Assembly (NCBI GenBank): GCA_022836615.1
Contig: MU405348.1
Location: 41,441-105,440 of the forward strand
Direction: 5' to 3'
Length of the DNA stretch: 64,000 nucleotides
Origin: Annulohypoxylon bovei var. microspora
Taxonomy: Eukaryota > Ascomycota > Sordariomycetes > Xylariales > Hypoxylaceae
Part shown: one piece after another, positions 35,445-47,635 of the stretch
How the letters are laid out: each line of letters opens with the position of its first letter
Position numbering within the stretch: position 1 is the first letter of the stretch
Program-made: the position numbers and the translations under genes
The notes under the pieces: model-generated
The model's database searches: none
What the model was told of the DNA's origin: nothing
Seen by the model: the letters and a program-made list of their open reading frames with translations, nothing else

Positions 35445-36243
35445 TCATATTATCTCTGCTGATCCCGAGTCAACCAACTTCTTCGCGTCTGCCCATCTAA
35501 GAATGACGACATCGCCATTCTTGCCGTTCATTTCGCCATCGGCGTCGGTTCCGCGGCCCTCGACGAGTGTATCCCTGAGTAAGCGAATGAACACGGCCGT
35601 GTCAAGGTCCGGAGTGTCAACCATGCTAATGTTTCCGGCAGTGTCGTTGAGGTTCTGAAGAGGCGCCGGGAAGGATGACAAGAAAGAAGATAGGTAATGA
35701 TTATGGAGTAGGGCCTGGTGTCGCGTCGCGTATGCTAGCTCCGGCGGCGAGAGACGTGTCTGGAGCATAGGACTAGACAAATAATGCAGGGTGTGTTTGT
35801 CGATCTAACAGGAACTCTTTTAACACCATGAACGTATAGGTAGAGTGGCGTGTTGCCCTACCTTAGCTATGCGAGCCCTTAGATAGCTCCGTACCAGGTA
35901 CTTGTAACGTTCGAGCTCAGTCTGTATGACAATTAAGGCAAAATTGGTCTTGGGATCCATATCACCCGTCATGTCTTCGACTTTCTCGATCTGCTGCTTG
36001 ATGCGCTCGTTAATGCGCTCGAACAGGCCATCGGTCGGCCAGCTGGAAGATAGGAGTATTCATCAGTATTGGGTTATCAAGAATAGGTACAAGGCAGTAT
36101 ATGCATGGCGTCGCATACTCGAGTAGTTCGGGCGAAGATCTCTCTGCCATCCAAGAACGTGTTAGCGCCTGAAGGTCGCGCGTCTCTTCGGGAATTGAGT
36201 CGAATGTGGGATCAACTTCTCGCAAAATATCGTCAATATCCAT
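35445..36243 (-). CDS. SLD5: DNA replication GINS complex subunit Sld5
   Basis: Subunit of the GINS tetramer, which joins Cdc45 and Mcm2-7 in the replicative CMG helicase. Three exons, complement(35445..35804, 35862..36042, 36119..36243), give 221 residues. The N-terminal helical A-domain begins MDIDDILREVDPTFDSIPEE and, after splicing, continues DWPTDGLFERINERIKQQ. The highly conserved helix with ELERYKYLVRSYLRARIAKI ends exon 2. The C-terminal B-domain includes TVAVFIR-like and 'GDVVILRWADAKKLVDSG' segments. Length is normal. Donors are GTATGC and GTAGGG; the phases agree throughout. Confidence 0.92.
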
Positions 36244-36954
36244 AGCTAATTTATTTGTTGTTTAGTTCATATAACTCAAGAGGGTTGGCTTTTGCGAATA
36301 ATTGACTAAATCGAACTGATCGAACGCGCTGATATAAATTGTAACGCGTCGAGGCTCTACATAACTTAGAGAAGTTGTAGTTGTTTCGATAATGGCGTAT
36401 GGTGGGGTAATTGAGAACCCCGCTAGGTACTTTAGTGCCGTACATACTCTACATAGGTGTAACCTACCCGAGATCTAAATGCCAAGAGGATTGAATATCG
36501 GGACGCTACTTCGTACCTGGCTGCCAAGCAAAGTTGGGTCCCTTCCGAGTCTGCTACCTTGTGGATACCCGGGTATAAATTTTACACAGTCGTGTTAGAA
36601 GTATATTATGTATTTTCAAGTAAGTAGGCAAATGTGCATGTGAAGATCTCGTATAGGTCGCTATCAAAATGATAAATAATCTTTACATACATCTTCATAC
36701 ATGTTCAAACTCTAGTATCGTATCACGTTCAATCTAGGCCATTCTTTCGTTCCATACAACTGTATTGCTATGCAATCCGACAATGATTCGAAAACGTTAC
36801 ATTCCCATCCACCTTAGTAAATATCTCTCATAACGTATAAACCACAAGTGGTTACAATGTTCCGTATCGTTGGTATTAACCCTCAAGGACCTGGGCCACC
36901 TAGTAAATATTACATGGTAGACATTATACTCCCATATCCCAGTTGCCGAATCCA
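36244..36954. other. Intergenic, 0.7 kb
   Basis: Upstream of SLD5 and downstream of the transcription factor gene (both minus strand). No gene recognised. Confidence 0.45.
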
Positions 36955-39711
36955 CTATCCAATGAATTCCGTACTAACCAACGTTTCCCAAGGTTTTTGT
37001 GTCTCCCATACCTTTTGCATTAACCGGCGTGCATTATGTATCTATATTCTTCTGTTAGAAGTGATGATCCGGAAGATGAGCTCATCCGACTTGCCTGTGT
37101 CATCCCGTGATTCTCAGCCGTCACAAATCTTTTGAGAACCTGGGCCCTCTGACCCTCGTCTCTAGCGTCACATCCTGCGGTGAACATTGGAAATAGGAGG
37201 CACGATTCCGCCGTCCCACCTGGTCGAATGCGGCCAAAACATTCGATAATCTTTTGCACCGCCGTCTGAACCATCCCATCCTCCGACGGTTTCCCCATAA
37301 TCCTACGGTAAAGGTGGACAAGTCCAGCCCAGTGGAACGCCTCATTTGTTGCTTCCATTTCGCGCCTATCCCATTTTTCCACGTCACCTTTCTTGTGTAT
37401 GTGCTTGCAAGGTACCGGCGACTGGACCATGCTCTCGGTAACGGCTGCTTCAATCTTCGAGGCCTGCTCGAATACTTCTTCGCTTGGTTCCCAGTCGTGT
37501 CGCATATCAAGATCATCTCCAATGCGCTCAGAATCACATTTGCGGGCAAGGTCAGCAATCTTGGCGAGGAGGTAGATGCATCGCGTAGTGAAACCCATTA
37601 TGCAGTCTATCTCATCATAACCGTCATCGATGTCATCCAATTCGTAATCGAATATCCAGGCCGACGAGGAACCCTTAGGACCTCCACTAAGACTCCCGAT
37701 AACATCCAGATACGCAGCCCAACTCCACAGAAAAGAGCAGACTGGATCGTGGCGGAAGTTAGACTGCAGTCCGCGAAGACCACCTGGCCGCGCGGTTATA
37801 AGTTCTCTCGCAAGACCCAGATGTCTTTGCCACGAGATGTCGTATCCGAATACTTTTGGTGAGATTATCTCAAGGGAAGCGAGCATAATGGCCGTTGCCA
37901 AGTTCGCATTCGAGAAGTTCCTGTTTGGGTCATTTAGAGCCTGCCGGAGAGCGGGGAATACGTCGTCCACCCAGTAAGCAATTCGAATCGTAGGCTCTGG
38001 GTGGTTCAAGACCCGTGCTCTATGCGAAGCTGTATGACTGATTAAGCAACAATTCCGCCACCGACACGATGGGTGTCCTTACCTGAATATGCAAGCAGAA
38101 GCGCTAGGAGATTATCGTCCTTAACAGCCATTTGCGGGAGAATTGTCCGAAAAGGGTTGGCATGGGGATCATCGTAGGGAACAAGGACTTAATAAAGATT
38201 TAGCATGAGGTTGGGCGTATATTAGAAGGCGAATTTACCTCGGGCTGTATGATTCAGGAAATGATGCTAATTAATGAGATGTAAGTAATATTCCCGGGTT
38301 TCAATTCAACGCATAGATGACTTACGAAATACTATTAGATGTTAGAGATGACACGAAATCTTTTAAGGATGAAGCTACTCACAAGAAGATTCATAGGGTT
38401 ATCCGCGAGCCTAGTGAAATATCAGCACTTGTTATGTAATATCCATCTCCTCCCCGATGAGTACTACTTACTTGGATGGAAGTGGTTCGAGGTTTCGAGG
38501 TATGTATATTGATACTGGCTTTGAATAGTATCCACCCTCTTCTTCGTTAAACTCATTCGTCTCTACTCCAAACCCGAATTCGGTCCAAACTAAATCATCG
38601 CCTTCTTCGCCGAAAGGGGCGTCCATAAACTCGCGTTGTAATAGCGGTGATGACCCACTAATGGCAATCATGTCGTCATTCTTACCCAGATCATGATCCG
38701 GAAAACCTCGGTCAATACCATGGTAGGTTGTTTCTGTCGCGGGGCGCGCCCGGGTGTCTATCGGTGGAAGGCCAGTCCTTATGCGGCTGGCATTCTCATC
38801 CTGTAAAGTTTGTGGACCAGGAGGTGCCGACAGCAGCGAGTTTACAGAAAGTCTCCGACTCGCATGTCGCTGATCGTCGTCGCTATATGTAGACGACGTA
38901 GTAGGGGTCAGCGGAGAACCAGCCGACAAGCCAGAGCCAACCGCAAACCTGAAAGAGGCCACGCTCGAATCCAAAGTCGAACTCGCCGCAGAATTATGCC
39001 TGTGTTCAATTAGTCGCGCCGATTGGAGGTCAGGCGACTGATGATCCGACGTCAGCTTCGCGCGCTTACTGCTAGGCATGGAAGAAGAGTCTGTATCGTC
39101 AACGCTTGTGGATGGCGAATTCTCTAAAGGAACTACGGGTTGGGAAAGTACTCTATTGCGTTCAGCCTTTGGCTGAGTTGCCGGGCCGGTCAGGGGCTCA
39201 AGCCTCCGCGTTCCTGGAGAGTCAGACAGAGGATACTGGTGGACCAGCTTGAACCCTCTGGCGGGTAAGGGCGGCGATAGGACTTCGCGGCCAAAGTCTA
39301 CGATACCGGGCTCAGGTCGCTTCCCCCTCCGACCTTCCCAGTTCAAACGGATGCTATAATCACATGTTTCGCCCGTCCTCTGGCAGCTTTTTAAGCAACG
39401 GCCGTTAGTCAATTATGATTAAGCCCCGCGGGAGAAGGTGGAGGAATTTAAAATAAAAACAAGATAAAAGAATTGAGATGTCATACTTTAAACAATTGGG
39501 CCGCTCCTCGCCGCATTTGATTTTGCGGTTTTTACACGGCCTTATAATTAATTAGCATAAGAGTATAGCAAAGGAGCATCATAACACAGCGCAGCGCAAC
39601 AAGCAAGCAAAAAAGAAGAGAAGGCTAAAGGGGTAAAAATGAAACATACCAGCATCCATTTCGACTTCGCCGTTTCGGTTCAGGGGCGCCGGGTCTTTTC
39701 GGGCGTGGCAT
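36955..39711 (-). CDS. Zn2Cys6 transcription factor, nine exons
   Basis: Fungal zinc-cluster regulator, target unknown. Exons, complement: 39650..39711, 39487..39540, 38472..39386, 38383..38410, 38326..38331, 38239..38266, 38083..38187, 37095..38029, 36955..37041; 739 residues. The zinc cluster is spread over exons 1-3 with Cys20, 23, 30, 37, 40 and 47, perfect CX2CX6CX6CX2CX6C spacing (WPCKNRKIKC). The C-terminal half matches the Fungal_trans_2 type domain: ADNPMNLL-YF-HHFLNHTAR-VLVPYDDPHANPFRT, QMAVKDDNLLALLLAYSASH, and the end NARRLMQKVWETQKPW. Exon 5 is only 6 nt, and the last intron uses a GC donor (GCAAGT). All phases join correctly. Introns are 51-109 bp. Confidence 0.87.
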
Positions 39712-41477
39712 TATACGCCGACGACTCCTACCCAGAAGACAATGAATGGCCTAAGTGTGGGAACTTGCACGAGCACAATATCCCTCGTTCCAGCGGCGAC
39801 TGTGGCGCATATTCGACATGCAGGACTCTCGGCTTGAGAGGCAGTTATTTTTTTCTTTCTTTCTTTCCTTTTTTTTTTTTTTGGGAAGGATTGTTACACG
39901 GCTCGCTGACCAATGCAGGAGGAGGAGAAGCGAAGCTGAAGGATGGATGAGATGGTACAGTTGCAGTCCCGAGGAGTCGGTTGCGAGAAGTATGGGAGAG
40001 ATAGGCTGGTAGGGTACTTGGCGGTTGTATGGTGGGAGGGCGACTTTATGGATGTGATTAGGATTGGGAATGGGATTGTGATTGATATATAGCTCTGCGC
40101 CTTAAACCTTTCCTCTCACGCGCGTGAGGAGTTTACAACAAGAACTTGTTGGTCTGTCTATCTTTGGTCTAGCAATGCGAGAAGATAAGGGTCAATGACC
40201 AGGGGACGTGGACATGGACGTGGTAATGGTGGATGTAGTGGTAGTGGTAAGGATAAGCACACACATTCTGCAAGAATCCCCCCAACCCCATGCGATGCCT
40301 AGAATTGGTCAAGCTCCTTTCTGCATAGGAACCGAGGGATGCCTGGGATGCCTGGGATGCCTGGGATGCTTGGGATGCTTGGGATCCATTGGTTACGTGG
40401 GCTATGAAGTCGTAGTAGTGGTCCACGGGTATTAATTATTAGTCGTGGTAATGGTGGTAATGCCATCTGTACTAGGCCTGCTCTTGGTCAAATTGGTCCC
40501 GATGACTGGGGACCCATGCGAGAAAGAAAGGGAAAAGAAGGAAGAGAAAAAAAAAAAAAAAAGGCTAGCGCATAATTGCTACGCAGCTATAACACAGTTT
40601 AGAAGATATACACTTCGCACTGTAACTATAGTAGCCCCGTACACACGTGCTACCCCGCTTTCCGCTTCACGCAAAAGGGAGGCACCGACTGGCTGAAGTG
40701 TTTAGGTAGTATGGTGTTATATCCGATCAACACCCGTAGCTCGACTTTATGCTGGCACAATGGTATTACTACGCTAATAGTAATTCGATCAGGTTTAGCG
40801 AATTCATTCATTACGTACATAGTCTTGATACAATAAGTACCTCTCGTAGTACAATATCGTACAGTAGGTATAGTACAGTACAGTATGCTCACTTATCATC
40901 CATGGATCTTTTCAAATCGTGGGGCTCCAGGGCTACGATACCGCCAGGCTGTTAAGGTTTCGGAAGCGGATGCGGCAGCTGTGCGGTAAGGAACGGTTCA
41001 CAAGGGTTTTAGTCGTCTGGTCCTAGTCGATGTTTCCAGTTGGTATTTGGTAGTTGGTGGTTGCATGTGGGGCAGCTTGTGTCGCAAGTAATATGATACA
41101 TAGGTACATTACTGTAAGTACATATGTACATATCTAATCGATTGAAGCGGCCTGTCGGATGTCTTAAAGACCGACGATCTTAAAAGTTTACCTAACCCAA
41201 ATGTTTAGGTTGGAAGCTTGCGCGACGCGCGACGTCAAACCTCGGAACATAGAAAATTTAGAGCTACTATCTTAGCTTCTAGTTTTCAACTACTAACAAT
41301 TTAATAGATATCCGAAGTGACGAAACGTCCTCTCTTGTACAAATTGTCGCACGATTTAATTAAGGCCAACCTCAAGCCCTTTAGATATTGCGATTCTTAC
41401 ATTCCCTTTTTTTAAGTTATTTTCTTCTCTTCTTAGGAACTGTATCATCTCTGCAGCACGATAATCCTATTTACGAA
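39712..41477. other. Intergenic, 1.8 kb, divergent promoters
   Basis: Separates the divergent transcription factor and WD40-cyclophilin genes. Contains CT/T-rich and A-rich runs (39847-39881, 40547-40562) and a 9-bp minisatellite. No gene recognised; predicted ORFs here are repeat-derived. Confidence 0.5.
40336..40386. repeat. 9-bp tandem repeat (GGGATGCCT)
   Basis: About 5.5 head-to-tail copies; the first three read GGGATGCCT and the later ones GGGATGCTT. It makes a spurious Ser-Gln-Ala repeat ORF on the minus strand. Confidence 0.9.
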
Positions 41478-43393
41478 ATGACTGAAGCAAATAACAAGAG
41501 AAGTCATTCGGACTTCTCAGAAAAGGATAATGATGGTACGATCACCGAACATTCTTTATAATGAGCTAAGTTGGCTGACAGCTAGGTTCAGATAGTTCTT
41601 CGGACGATGAGATGGGACCTCAGTTGCCCTCTTCAGTAACTGCACCCAAGAAGAAACGGCGAATACTACCGCACGAAAAGTTATATATCGAAGCACTTCC
41701 AAAGTCTGCACGCTACTCTAAGTCCCTAATGCACAAAGAACAATTATCCTTTGTGAACGTCACACGATCTGATTTTCTGATTACAACTTCTGTCGACGGC
41801 GTGGTTAAGTTTTGGAAGAAGGTTGCGCAAGGAATCGAATTCGTTAAGGAGTTCAAAGCTCACAAAGGCGATGTACTGTCTGTCTCTGTCAGTCAGGATG
41901 GCCGAAGCTTTGCAACAGCTGGAACCGATAACACCATCAAGATATTTGATGTTGTCACTTTTGATCTCCTTTCGATGTTGTCTCTCGACTATGCACCCAA
42001 ATGTGTCTGTTGGGTACATAAACTTGGCGCATCTCTACCGCTTCTGGCTGTTTCGGACGATTCGAAGCCCTTAATTTATATCTACGATGGCCGAGGAGAA
42101 AATCAAACACCGATACACACAATCAAGAGCTTGCATAGGAGTCCCGTGTCAATAATGGCATTCAATGATGCCTACGACTGCGTGGTCTCTGCCGATGACA
42201 ACCGGATGCTCGAGTACTGGTCCCCGAGCGCTAATTACGAGAAACCAGAGAACGTGTTCCAATACAAAAGCTCTACCAACCTTTTCGATTTCAAGAAGGC
42301 GAAGTCAACCCCGGTTTCTTTAAACATATCACCTTCAGGTCACCAGTTTGTCACATTCTCCATACCTGACCGTAAAATCCGGGTTTTTGAATTTGCGTCT
42401 GCCAAACTCTACCGCACATATGATGAGTCGCTACAAGTCATTGAAGAGATGCAACGAGCTGGAACAGCCATGCAAAAGCTAGACGATGTGGATTTTGGAA
42501 GAAGACTTGCTGCGGAGCGCGAGATCGAATCCGCTTCACTTCAAAATAAGGTCAACATCATCTTTGACGAGTCAGGCCATTTTATTTTGTACGGCTCCAT
42601 ACTTGGTATCAAGGTGCTCAACACCTTTACAAATCAGGTTGTGAAGGTATACGGCAAAGATGAACATATCCGCCCAGTCAACCTAGCTCTATATCAAGGG
42701 CAGCCCCAGAAAAAGGGCGTAACAACCGTGGCGATGGCAGCTTCAAACAATCCTCTTCTGCAAGAGTCGGAAGAGAGAGATCCGATACTCTTCGCGACGG
42801 CCGTTGGGAAGGTTCGGTTCTATATGTTTACCAACGACGAGGAAATATCTAGATCTGAGAGAGATGTACAAAACGAGAAGCCGACCGTATTGAATCCTAA
42901 AAAGACTGTCGAAAAGAAGACGACTGAGACTGGCACGGCAGCCGTCCTCCACACGACGTATGGGGACATCCACATCCGGCTCTTCCCGGATGCCGCTCCG
43001 AAGGCGGTCGAGAACTTTGTCACTCATTCCAAGCGCGGTTACTACAACAACACGATCTTCCACAGGGTAATACGCAAGTTCATGATCCAAGGAGGCGATC
43101 CCCTAGGTGACGGGACGGGTGGTGAAAGTATATGGGGTAAGGAATTCGAGGATGAGTTCAGTACCCTCAGACACGACAAACCCTACACTGTGAGCATGGC
43201 GAACGCCGGCCCGAACACCAATGGAAGCCAGTTCTTCATCACCACCGAGAAGACTCCATGGCTAGATAACAAACATACGGTATTCGGAAGAGCGGTACAG
43301 GGGTTAGACGTTATTCACAAGATAGAGAATGTACGGACCTATAAGGAGAAGCCGGAGGAAGACATCAAGATTCTCAATGTCGATATAGTATAG
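41478..43393 (+). CDS. WD40-repeat cyclophilin (Cyp15/PPWD1-like peptidyl-prolyl isomerase)
   Basis: Nuclear peptidyl-prolyl cis-trans isomerase with an N-terminal WD40 propeller, the orthologue of animal PPWD1, associated with spliceosomes. Exons 41478..41535 and 41586..43393 (50-bp intron, donor GTACGA) give 621 residues. Exon 1 codes MTEANNKRSHSDFSEKDNDG; a Ser/Asp acidic stretch and the basic PKKKRR follow. WD-type blocks include TTSVDGVVKFWKK and ATAGTDNTIKIFD. The C-terminal cyclophilin domain (about 470-621) has FHRVIRKFMIQGGDP, GSQFFITTEKTPWLD and HTVFGRAVQG, with the catalytic Arg in the FHRVI motif retained. Order and length match the family. Confidence 0.94.
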
Positions 43394-44820
43394 GTACCTA
43401 CTTACTCGTATAGCTCGGCAATGCATATATGTACATACTTAAGGCTTGACTTGATCGTGGAGTCATGGATCCGAAAGCTGAATAACAAATACCTCGCACG
43501 GGTACCTACTTAGGTATATAATTATTGTATGGAAGAGATCAGAGACCAATATTCTTCCAATTCGTATCATACGCCTACGTACATACTTCGCATCGCTATC
43601 ATAATATTCTCCGAGGCACCGAAATGCCAAGTATTTGTAAAATATTAGAGGCAAAAAGGGGTATATGTACCTAGGTACACCCCTAAAATTCATTTTGATA
43701 GCTCCATAATTCATACTGAAACGGATTTAACGGCTCCAGGGCTGTCAAGCTTTACAAGTTTTAGCGAGTCGTAAGCCTCGTGTATCCAGTAGATAGCGTC
43801 ATTGGTACCTAGGTAGATGCCGGACGTACCGGATAGTACATCCACAGTGCCACGCATATGTGGGCGGATACCGTACCTAGGTAGTTGTGCAATATTTCTG
43901 GCAGCCGATCCGAAAATTTGGGTAGCATCCACTGTACCTACATACAGTGACCGGCATTAAGTTTGAAACTTTTTTTTGTACTTCTAAGTGACGCCAAGCC
44001 CCTATGCCTAATTTAGACATATATTTAAATAGCGTTATAATCCTGGTCATTCCATATAAGCGCGCTTTAAACTCAAATAACTTCATGAATATTTAACTGA
44101 TTCTTTTTTAATCATCATTAATTGATTAATTACGCTATTAGCTTTTCAAATATCTGGGTTGCACTATTATAGACAGCCGTTGTAAATAGATATATAAAGC
44201 TTGCTTTATCCTTCCAAATCTTGGCGTTGAGAAATGATAGCTAGGGTGGTTAATAATTTCCTAAAAATAGATATTTCCTTTCTCTTTTCATTGCTCAGTC
44301 AAAAACAATCCAAACGAAGTGCAACAAGATTTATTCAATTGATCTCATTAAGCGCTATAACTATATGTAAAATAAAATCTAATTGAACGTAAATTCAACA
44401 AGTTATTAAGGTGTAAAGTTAAGAGGTAATTAATGGTTCTTAGATGTACGGTTAAGCGCGAAAATACGTGTCTTTAATTGGTTGATTTCAGGTGGGATGT
44501 ACATGTCCAAATTCGGTATAGTGGGCTCGCGTAACTTAAGGGTACGAAAAAAAGGTTCAAACTTAATGCCGGTCACTGTACATACCAGGTAGGCACTAGA
44601 TAAATTTCAAGGTTATACCAGGACTCACTTGCCTCCTTTTCTTATGTAAGTAGGCTTCTACGTTTAAGCGCTTTGTTTTATCTTTGGTCCAAATTCTCTT
44701 GATGCTACCTACATGTCTGCATGTCTGCCTGTGTACATAGGTATTCGCTTCATGTAAAAAGCACTGGGAAATAATTACAGGGTCTGCTTACATCGCGCCA
44801 TCGTTTACTTTGCTGCCAAA
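43394..44820. other. Intergenic, 1.4 kb, moderately AT-rich
   Basis: AT-rich centre (about 44080-44420) and several TACCTAGG motifs (43400-43900). No gene supported. Confidence 0.45.
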
Positions 44821-45608
44821 ATGGCCTCTTATCATCCGCTTCAGAGGATTGCGTCTCCGTCTAGACAAGTTTCTATACTACTTCACCTGTCGGGAATTTT
44901 GTCTTTTATAGCTTCTTTCAGGTTTCTTTTCACATGGGAAACTCCCATGTCAGCAGCATTCGGCGGACACTTTCAGTTTCTTACCATCATCGGCCTGACT
45001 CTTGCGCTATGCACGTACGTTGTCGGATTCCTGGCTGATGTCACCCTCTCCTCGCGGCTATTTAAGCTCAAGAACGTACTCTCCGTATGTTCGACGCCAT
45101 TGGAGGTACTAATCAGCATCCTATACTGGGGACTCTGCGCCATCGACAAGAGTCTCGTTTTCCCGCCCGAGTTCCAGCTCGACTTTCTTCCAGATTTCGG
45201 GTTTCATGCGGCGCCGGCTCTGTTTCTGGCGATAGATCTTCTACTTCTCAGCCCGCCATGGACTATACGTAGCTATTCGGCGTTGGCTCTAAGCGAATGC
45301 TTGGCGTTCCTATACTGGTTCTGGGTAGAGTATTGCTTTTCTCATAACGGCTGGTAAGAAGATCCTTTGTTGTTTTGTCTGGTTTGAAAAAGAGCTTTGT
45401 CGATTCCTAACCCCTTCAAAGGTATCCTTATCCCATCTTTGACATTCTAAGCACGTGGCAGCGCGCGCTACTTTTTACATTTTCGGCGTCCTTGATGACC
45501 GGGAGCACGATATCGTTGAAGTGGACGTATGGAAGGATTAACGGCATTGAGAAATTTGAGAAAGAAGCAATGTCCATTCCTTCGGGGCTTCGAGCCAAAA
45601 ATGAATAA
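44821..45608 (+). CDS. FAR-17a/AIG1-like membrane protein
   Basis: Integral membrane protein of the FAR-17a/AIG1 family; animal members hydrolyse fatty-acid esters of hydroxy fatty acids, while the fungal role is unsettled. Exons 44821..45353 and 45422..45608 (68-bp intron, donor GTAAGA) give 239 residues. About six hydrophobic segments are visible, for example LLHLSGILSFIASFRFL, FLTIIGLTLALCTYVVGFL and APALFLAIDLLLLSPP. The end of exon 1 and start of exon 2 join as NGWYPYPIFDIL, the conserved last-loop motif of the family. The conserved Thr/His positions that catalyse in AIG1 could not be placed with certainty. No signal peptide is evident. Confidence 0.85.
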
Positions 45609-46318
45609 TACATACATATCAATATCAGTATTCCATCTGATAGGTAGGTAGATATGTATATCCAAGCATGCATGTGCGGATTCAAGCATGCGGGTTCGAA
45701 CATGCAGATCACAGGATCAAACAATTAGACATACCCAGCATACCGGATTGGCCGAGGCTTGAAAGGGGGTTGAGATAATGAATTAGACGTACTAGAGTAG
45801 CGTACTCGAATTTTGACAAAGTGTCTTTGATTACCTATGTACAATAAATCTGGAACAAGGGATCGTCTCGACATAATTATCGTATGTTTGAGTAACTTGA
45901 TCCTGTCAACTTACATCCATAGGTACGTTTTCTGTCTTGTACATAGAAGGCGTGGAATGTCAAATCGAGTACCTACCTAGGTACCTACCTTACATACCTA
46001 CCTACATTTCATACATGTAACTACCAGGGTATGTATCCTAATCCTTAAGTGTGACCCCGCCATCGGAGCAGGTAGTACGGTGCCCCTCGGGGTTTCACTA
46101 AAAATTCGTCAAATTTCACTATAATTGACCCGCCCCCACTATGACTCTTAGGTGGGCTAATATTTTTCTAGAATTGAAAAGGTAGATCCGTCTCTTTGCG
46201 ATAGAAGACACTCGATCGCGTTCAAGGTTGTCTCCAGATAACCAATTACCTGTCAACCATTGGTTTACTTTGAACTAGCTATCCAGGAAGCCAGAGTCGC
46301 TTTGATAGGTCGCCCATC
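45609..46318. other. Intergenic with CCTAGGTA tracts
   Basis: Promoter side of the DAHP synthase gene. A strong TACCTACCTAGGTACCTACC tract lies at about 45970-45990. No gene recognised. Confidence 0.45.
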
Positions 46319-47635
46319 ATGTCTGTACGTGTGCCTAAAACCAGCATCCCGAAAGGTGGGCTTGGATAACTGACTCGCGACTTTTTTTTTTCCATTAGAG
46401 CTTCTACATCGAGAATAAGAATGTGGGCAATAAGCTCGATAGTGAGGATTGGAGAAGTATGCATAACTCCTTAGAATAAAGAAGGCGACCAAGAGGCTAA
46501 TTGGTTTCCTAGTTCGCGGTTACAATCCTCTGACACCTCCCGACCTTCTCCAACATGAGATTCCCCAGACGCCCAATTCAAAGAGAACGGTACTCTTAAG
46601 CCGTGACGAAGTGGTGTCTATAGTCAACGGCACCGACGAGAAACAGAGGCTACTAGTTATTATCGGGCCATGTTCCATCCACGATCCGAAGTCTGCCCTC
46701 GAGTACTGCGACCTGCTGTTGACGGAAAAGGAGAAGCACCAGGATGAGTTGCTCATTGTTATGCGAGCTTACCTTGAGAAACCGAGAACGACAGTAGGCT
46801 GGAAAGGCCTAATAAACGACCCGGATATCAATAATAGTTTCAACATCAACAAGGGGTTGCGCATGTCGAGACAACTTTTCGTCGACCTTACAGACAAGGG
46901 GATGCCAATTGCGAGCGAGATGTTAGATACCATCTCGCCACAGTTCCTCGCAGACGTCCTCTCGGCTGGAGCAGTCGGCGCAAGGACAACTGAGAGCCAA
47001 TTGCATCGGGAGTTGGCCAGCGGTCTCTCGTTCCCGGTAGGGTTCAAGAATGGCACAGACGGTACATTGAGCGTCGCAATTGACGCAATCGGCGCCGTTA
47101 AGCACCCTCACCACTTCCTATCCGTCACCAAACCCGGAGTAGTGGCCATCGTTGGCACCGTCGGAAACGAGGATTGCTACGTGATCCTACGCGGCGGAAG
47201 TCGTGGTACCAACTTTGACGCGAAGAGTATCGCAGAGGCTAAAGGAGCCCTAGCGAAGTCTGGTCTGCGGCAGCGACTCATGGTTGATTGCAGCCACGGA
47301 AACTCTTTGAAGAACCATAAGAACCAACCTTTGGTTGCTGCAAATTTGGCAGAGCAGATCTCCCAGGGGGAAACTGGCATCATGGGTGTTATGATTGAGA
47401 GTAACATCAATGAAGGTACGCGATTTCCAAGATTCGAATATGTGAACTAGGTCGCTAATTATGTTTCCCTATAGGCAGCCAGAAAGTGCCACAAGAAGGG
47501 AAGGCCGGTCTGCAGTACGGTGTTAGCATCACAGATGCCTGCATTGGATGGCAAGACACAGTCTCGGTCCTTGCTGGCCTTGCTAATGCCGTTAAGGAGC
47601 GAAGAAAGGTGACTAGTATAAATGGTTTCCAGTAA
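46319..47635 (+). CDS. 3-deoxy-D-arabino-heptulosonate 7-phosphate (DAHP) synthase
   Basis: First step of the shikimate pathway: phosphoenolpyruvate plus erythrose 4-phosphate gives DAHP. Exons 46319..46324, 46399..46456, 46513..47415 and 47475..47635 give 375 residues. The first coding exon is only ATGTCT. Splicing yields MSSFYIENKNVGNKLDSEDW and then RIRGYNPLTPPDLLQHEIP, the conserved fungal N terminus. Type I AroF/G/H motifs are GPCSIHDPKSALEYC, LRGGSRGTNFDAKSI and MVDCSHGNSLKNHKNQ; the conserved metal- and substrate-binding Cys, His and Glu are present. The end reads SITDACIGWQDT and LANAVKERRK. Whether it is the Tyr- or Phe-inhibited isozyme (Aro4 or Aro3) cannot be told by eye. Confidence 0.93.

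Noticed and set aside
40169..40426. SQASQAS repeat ORF
   Set aside because: It is the translation of the 9-bp minisatellite and has no conserved context.
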